In this document: positions 12,262 through 15,838 of the stretch, one piece after another | How the letters are laid out: the number at the start of each line of letters is the position of its first letter | How positions within the stretch are numbered: the first letter of the stretch is position 1 | From: an uncultured Eggerthellaceae bacterium | GTDB lineage: Bacteria > Actinomycetota > Coriobacteriia > Coriobacteriales > Eggerthellaceae | DNA length: 15,838 bases | Direction of reading: 5' to 3' | Assembly (NCBI GenBank): GCA_934668515.1 | Contig: CAKUNS010000032.1 | Span: forward strand, 1 to 15,838 | Made by a program: the position numbers and the translations under genes | The notes under the pieces: generated by a model | The model's input: the letters and a program-made list of their open reading frames with translations, nothing else | The model's database searches: none | What the model was told of the DNA's origin: nothing

Positions 12262-14034
12262 ATGGGTGCAACGATCGGAATCGATTTAGGAACGACTAAC
12301 AGCTGTGTGGCTATCGTCGAGGGCGGACGCCCCGAGGTCATCGTCAATGCAGAGGGCGAGCGAACAACGCCAAGCGTGGTCGCGTTCTCCAAAAGCGGTG
12401 AGCGTCTGGTTGGTAACGTCGCGATTCGTCAGCAGGCGGTGAACCCCGACAGGACCATCTCATCCGTTAAACGCCACATGGGTTCCGATTGGCGCGCGAA
12501 CATCGACGGCAAGGCATATTCTCCTCAAGAGATCTCGGCAATGGTTCTACGCAAGCTTAAAGGCGACGCCGAGCGTTTCCTCGGCAAGGACGTCACCGAT
12601 GCCGTCATTACCGTTCCCGCGTATTTCAACGACACTCAGCGTCAGGCCACGAAAGATGCCGGTCGCATTGCGGGCCTTAATGTCTTGCGCATCATCAACG
12701 AGCCGACTTCCGCGGCACTGGCTTACGGGCTTGATCACGGTTCGCCTCAAAAAGTCATGGTGTACGACTTAGGCGGCGGCACGTTCGACGTTTCCATTAT
12801 CGAGATAGGCGAGGGCGTAATCGAGGTTCTGGCAACTGCCGGCAACAACCACTTGGGCGGCGACGACTTCGACGAGCGTCTGTGCAAGCACTTGATCGCA
12901 GAGTTCAAACGAACCAGCGGCTTCGACGCCGAGCGCGATCCCATGGCTCATCAGCGCATGAAAGAGGCTGCTCGCTCGGCGAAGGAGGAGCTGTCCTCGC
13001 TTTCGTCAACGCATGTCAACTTGCCGTTCTTAGCTCAGAATCAAAACGGCCCGCTTCACTTTGAGTGCGAAGTCACTCGCGCCGAGTTCGATCGCATGAC
13101 GGCCGATCTTGTTGAGCAAACCACCGAACCCGTCCAGCAGGCTCTAAACGACGCGGGCATCGCCGCAAGCGAATTGGGTCAGGTGCTCCTTGTCGGCGGA
13201 TCCACGCGCATTCCTGCCGTTCAAGAGCATGTTCGCAAGCTTACGCGTCTTGAGCCTGCAAATTCCATCAACCCCGACGAATGCGTTGCACAGGGCGCTG
13301 CGATTCAGGGAGACACCCTGGCGAATGCGGCTGCGGGCAATTCGCTTGCGACGCGCGGCCAAGAGATCCTTCTTCTTGATGTCACGCCGCTGTCTCTTTC
13401 GATTGAAACCTTGGGCGGCGTTGCCACGCGCATTGTCGAGCGCAATACGACGCTCCCTGCTCATTATTCCCAGGTGTTCACCACGGCTGCGGCATTCCAG
13501 TCCAGCGTTGAGATTCATGTTCTTCAGGGCGAGCGTCCCATGGCAAAGGACAACAAGACTATTGGCAAGTTCCGTCTGAAAGGCATCAAACGTGCGATGG
13601 CCGGTGTGCCGAAGATCGAGGTCACGTTCGATATCGATGCGAACGGCATCCTCACCGTCTCTGCGCGTGACCAAGATACCGGCAAAGAGCAGTCGATCAC
13701 CATCACCGACGATGGTCGTATGTCCGATGCCGAGATCGAGGCGGCTATCCGTGATGCCGAGATGTATGCCGGTGAAGATCAGGCTCGTCGCGACAAGATG
13801 GAAGCCATTTCGAATGCGCAAAGGGTCGCCGGTGAAGTGAACGCCCTTTACGGCAAGGTTCAAAAACAGCTGGGTGAAGACGAGAAGAAGCAGATCAAGT
13901 CTGATTTGGCTATGGTCACTAAGATCACGGGGAAGAAAATGGAGAAGCTCGGCGATGCCGACTTCGCCGAGTTGAGTTCTGCGAGTGCTCGTCTTGAGGA
14001 AGCGGCGGCGCGTTTGCGCTCTATGGAAGGATAA
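12262..14034 (+). CDS. dnaK: Hsp70 chaperone (DnaK family), short-tailed, paired with the J-protein
   Basis: This encodes 590 aa; canonical DnaK is about 610-640 aa. The start has AAGGAG six bases upstream. The ATPase domain (1-365) has IGIDLGTTNSCVA (5-17), DLGGGTFDVSI (169-179) and VGGSTRIPAV (311-320). The interdomain linker is ILLLDVTPLSL (369-379). The substrate-binding beta domain follows, with HVLQGER (419-425) and IEVTFDIDANGILTVSARD (452-470). The lid starts at about 487 and ends at RSMEG, without the long disordered DnaK tail. At the end of the beta domain DDGRMSDAEIE replaces the usual SSGLS..EI. The gene is not next to grpE, hrcA or canonical dnaJ, and follows a class III J-protein. 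It is therefore either a second, dedicated Hsp70 or the main DnaK relocated; completeness of the ATPase motifs argues that it is active. Confidence 0.92.
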   Translation: MGATIGIDLGTTNSCVAIVEGGRPEVIVNAEGERTTPSVVAFSKSGERLVGNVAIRQQAVNPDRTISSVKRHMGSDWRANIDGKAYSPQEISAMVLRKLKGDAERFLGKDVTDAVITVPAYFNDTQRQATKDAGRIAGLNVLRIINEPTSAALAYGLDHGSPQKVMVYDLGGGTFDVSIIEIGEGVIEVLATAGNNHLGGDDFDERLCKHLIAEFKRTSGFDAERDPMAHQRMKEAARSAKEELSSLSSTHVNLPFLAQNQNGPLHFECEVTRAEFDRMTADLVEQTTEPVQQALNDAGIAASELGQVLLVGGSTRIPAVQEHVRKLTRLEPANSINPDECVAQGAAIQGDTLANAAAGNSLATRGQEILLLDVTPLSLSIETLGGVATRIVERNTTLPAHYSQVFTTAAAFQSSVEIHVLQGERPMAKDNKTIGKFRLKGIKRAMAGVPKIEVTFDIDANGILTVSARDQDTGKEQSITITDDGRMSDAEIEAAIRDAEMYAGEDQARRDKMEAISNAQRVAGEVNALYGKVQKQLGEDEKKQIKSDLAMVTKITGKKMEKLGDADFAELSSASARLEEAAARLRSMEG

Positions 14035-14133
14035 TTGTCGGGTCGTGCGTTGCGAAAAACGCTCATATGTGGCAAGATTCGGCGGGTAAACCTTGCTGGT
14101 TGAAACCCGGCGATATAGAAGAGAGGCAGTTAT

Positions 14134-14943
14134 ATGACCGAGCAGCAGTTCAATATCACTGATGCGGCACGTGCTTATCGCGAGCAGATCAAGCCGAACA
14201 CCGTCGGTTCTCTTTCGCGCACCGATCCCGAGATCGCGGCGATCATCGAGAACTTCGCGTTCGATCAGATCCCCAATGCCAGCGACCTCGACGATCGTCG
14301 TCGCTTCCTGTGCATTTTGGCTGGCCTTATGGGCACTCAGGCACGCGATACCTTCCAGCTGATGGTCGAGGGCGCGCTGAACTTCGGCGTTGATCCCGTC
14401 GAGATCAAGGAAGTCATCTACATGGGCGTTCCTTATCTGGGCCTCGGCCGTTCCATTCACTTCATCAAAACTGCTAACGAGGTGTTCGATGCCAAGGGTA
14501 TCGAGATGCCACTTGAGTCTCAGCAGACGGTTTCCAGTGCTGAGCGTCTGACCGCTGGTAACAATATCCAGGCTCAGATCTACGGCGAGGGCATCCGCGA
14601 AAGTTGGATGATCGGACCTCAGGATCGCCGTTACCTCAACAAGCTTATTGCCGAGAACTGCTTCGGTGATTACTACACGCGCAACGGCCTTACCGTTACC
14701 GATCGCGAGATGGTCGCTTTCTGCTTCATCGTTGCTCAGGGCGGCGCTCATCCGCAGGCAATCAGTTACGCTATCGGCAACCTGAAGCTTGGCAACAGCA
14801 AGGAGCTTCTGTACGACATCATGGTCAACCTGATCCCGTACATCGGCTATCCTCGCGTTCTCAATGGCATCGCCGCTATCGACAACGCAGGTGCTGTCAT
14901 CCTCGAGGACGAGCAGGAGAAGCGCGGGCAGAGCAAGTTCTAA
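14134..14943 (+). CDS. Two-domain carboxymuconolactone decarboxylase (CMD) family protein
   Basis: This encodes 269 aa. AGAGG lies nine bases before the ATG at 14134. Two all-helical CMD-type domains are arranged in tandem. The first is about 40-118 (RRRFLCILAGLMGTQARDTF, then MVEGALNFGVDPVEIKEVIY). The second is about 172-247 (DREMVAFCFIVAQGGAHPQA, then NLKLGNSKELLYDIMVNL). The AhpD-type CxxC redox pair is absent; the few cysteines (C60, C176, C197) are isolated, so it is not an alkylhydroperoxidase partner of that type. The family also includes lactone decarboxylases and oxidoreductase-associated proteins, and the reaction here is unknown. It follows the Hsp70 gene by 99 bp, where TTGCGA and CAAGAT at 17-bp spacing (about 14055-14083) could be a weak separate promoter. 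Confidence 0.85.
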   Translation: MTEQQFNITDAARAYREQIKPNTVGSLSRTDPEIAAIIENFAFDQIPNASDLDDRRRFLCILAGLMGTQARDTFQLMVEGALNFGVDPVEIKEVIYMGVPYLGLGRSIHFIKTANEVFDAKGIEMPLESQQTVSSAERLTAGNNIQAQIYGEGIRESWMIGPQDRRYLNKLIAENCFGDYYTRNGLTVTDREMVAFCFIVAQGGAHPQAISYAIGNLKLGNSKELLYDIMVNLIPYIGYPRVLNGIAAIDNAGAVILEDEQEKRGQSKF

Positions 14944-14976
14944 GAACTAGCAACGGCTTATCACTGCGTAATGCCA

Positions 14977-15014
14977 ACGGGCCAGGAGCGAGCGATCGTT
15001 CCTGGCCCGTTTTC
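14977..15014 (+). terminator. Strong Rho-independent terminator after the CMD gene
   Basis: ACGGGCCAGGAGCGA (14977-14991) pairs with TCGTTCCTGGCCCGT (14996-15010) around the loop GCGA. It is a 15-bp stem with one G-U position, followed by TTTC. It starts 33 bp after the stop codon at 14943. Confidence 0.92.
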
Positions 15015-15093
15015 GTGCGCCGCGATTGTCTTCGTGCCGGTGTTGACTGTGGGCTCGACGGTGCGGCGCCTCTTTCTCAACTCTTGGCGCATA

Positions 15094-15125
15094 GAGAAAA
15101 CCGCGCCCCGGTGGGGACGTGGTTT
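15094..15125 (-). terminator. Terminator of the anion transporter gene
   Basis: Read on the minus strand, AAACCACGTCCCC pairs with GGGGCGCGGTTT around an ACC loop, with one bulge and one mismatch, and is followed by TTTTC. It lies about 35 bp beyond the transporter stop at 15160. Confidence 0.75.
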
Positions 15126-15159
15126 CGAAATAAGAGGTGCGTATTTGGTCTGTTGCCGA

Positions 15160-15838
15160 TTAGCCAAGAACCGACAGCAGAACCTTGATCAGTGGATAGC
15201 CGATGAAGCTGTACGACAGCCACGTGAACAGGCAGACGGGGATGCCGATGGACAGGATGTCCTTCTGCGTGTACAGCTCGGTGTTGCCGTGCATCATGGC
15301 TGCATGCGGGGAAGCAGACGGGGTGAGCATGGCAACGAAGACCATCAGGACGACGCCCATGAATACCGGAGCGGGGTCGATGCCCAGTTGCTCACTGAAG
15401 CCAACGACGATCGGGAGCAGGACGACTGCCATGGCGGCGTTGTTCGCGAAGTTGGTGATGATCAGCGAAACAAGCAGCATGATGCAGACGAATGCCCATT
15501 CAGGCTGACCGCCCAAAACCGGGTTCAGCACCTGGACGAGCCACTGGGAAACGCCGATGGAGGGCTTGGACAGCATACCGGCAGCGTACACAGCGGAGGC
15601 GATCATGAAGAAGATGCCCCAGTTGAAATGTTTGTAGGCGATTTCCTTGAAGTTCATGATGGGTTTGCCGTCGATGCGGATGATCAGGCAAGCGCCGACG
15701 AAGCCCGCAGTCACGCCAAGGATGCCAACATAGTTCAGAACGTCGCAGATCGGGTTGCCCTTGACAAAGCTCGGGACAAGAACGCAAACCAGGTAAGCGG
15801 GGATCAGCCACAGATAGATCTTCTGAACAAGATTCATC
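15160..15838 (-). CDS. DASS/SLC13-like anion transporter, C-terminal half (5' end outside window)
   Basis: About 225 residues are visible before the window edge, roughly half of the usual 450-500 aa. The frame has an ATG at 15837, but this is probably internal because the protein begins in the middle of a membrane fold. Six or so hydrophobic helices are present. Two loops match the family's paired substrate and sodium motifs: ITNFANNAAMAVVLLPIV (about 127-144; the SNT-type motif with ANN in place of SNT) and LTPSASPHAAMMHGN (about 171-185; the second SxP-type motif). Members import dicarboxylates, sulfate or related anions with sodium, but the substrate here cannot be decided. The N-terminal half and any operon partner lie beyond 15838. 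Confidence 0.8.
   Translation of the reverse strand, partial: MNLVQKIYLWLIPAYLVCVLVPSFVKGNPICDVLNYVGILGVTAGFVGACLIIRIDGKPIMNFKEIAYKHFNWGIFFMIASAVYAAGMLSKPSIGVSQWLVQVLNPVLGGQPEWAFVCIMLLVSLIITNFANNAAMAVVLLPIVVGFSEQLGIDPAPVFMGVVLMVFVAMLTPSASPHAAMMHGNTELYTQKDILSIGIPVCLFTWLSYSFIGYPLIKVLLSVLG

Noticed and set aside
14035..14133. Terminator between the Hsp70 and CMD genes
   Set aside because: Only short, weak stems (GCGTT/AACGC) without a T run are visible, so readthrough cannot be excluded and no terminator is called.
13144..14751. 535-codon minus-strand open frame spanning the end of the Hsp70 gene and the CMD gene
   Set aside because: It is antisense to two well-supported genes, crosses their gap and terminus, and its translation shows no recognisable domain. 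It is a by-product of codon bias.

Overview
This is a 15.8 kb stretch of a moderately GC-rich bacterial chromosome that is densely coded on both strands. The gene set fits an anaerobic, gut-type Actinobacterium, most likely class Coriobacteriia (Eggerthellaceae-like). It includes tandem NAD(P)-binding oxidoreductases, a two-domain CMD-family protein, a DASS-type anion carrier, meso-diaminopimelate dehydrogenase, and a DUF5685/J-protein/Hsp70 cluster. That placement is inferred from gene content and recall, because no rRNA or other marker gene is present. I see no insertion sequence, phage gene, tRNA, rRNA or CRISPR array.

Layout. At the left edge is the 3' part of a COG2910-like NAD(P)-binding oxidoreductase, followed by a complete paralogue (608-1279). 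Two back-to-back terminators then separate it from ettA, an ABC-F translation factor on the minus strand (1407-3089). A class I SAM methyltransferase (3267-3914, plus) converges on a small NifX/NifB-type protein (4062-4427, minus). A SlyD-like FKBP prolyl isomerase (4771-5196, plus) converges on a minus-strand pair in which an acidic amino acid:cation symporter gene lies 30 bp upstream of ddh (meso-diaminopimelate dehydrogenase).

The plus-strand block from 8095 to 14034 is the most interesting part. In order it encodes a Wzx/MOP-type flippase with long charged termini, a two-helix membrane protein with a zinc ribbon, a DUF5685 protein, a class III J-protein with a TPR-like middle and a Cys-rich tail, and a short-tailed Hsp70. 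The gaps are small (69 bp, 17 bp, an 8-bp overlap, 69 bp) and I see no terminator between the genes, so it looks like one operon with its own Hsp70/J-protein pair. A two-domain CMD-family protein (14134-14943) follows and ends in a strong terminator. The window closes on the C-terminal half of a DASS/SLC13-like anion transporter on the minus strand.

Several start codons were reassigned from ribosome-binding sites: GTG at 7785 for the symporter, TTG at 8095 for the flippase and GTG at 11353 for the J-protein. The best candidate for a poorly described system is the flippase/zinc-ribbon/DUF5685/J/Hsp70 module. Its substrate cannot be deduced from sequence alone.
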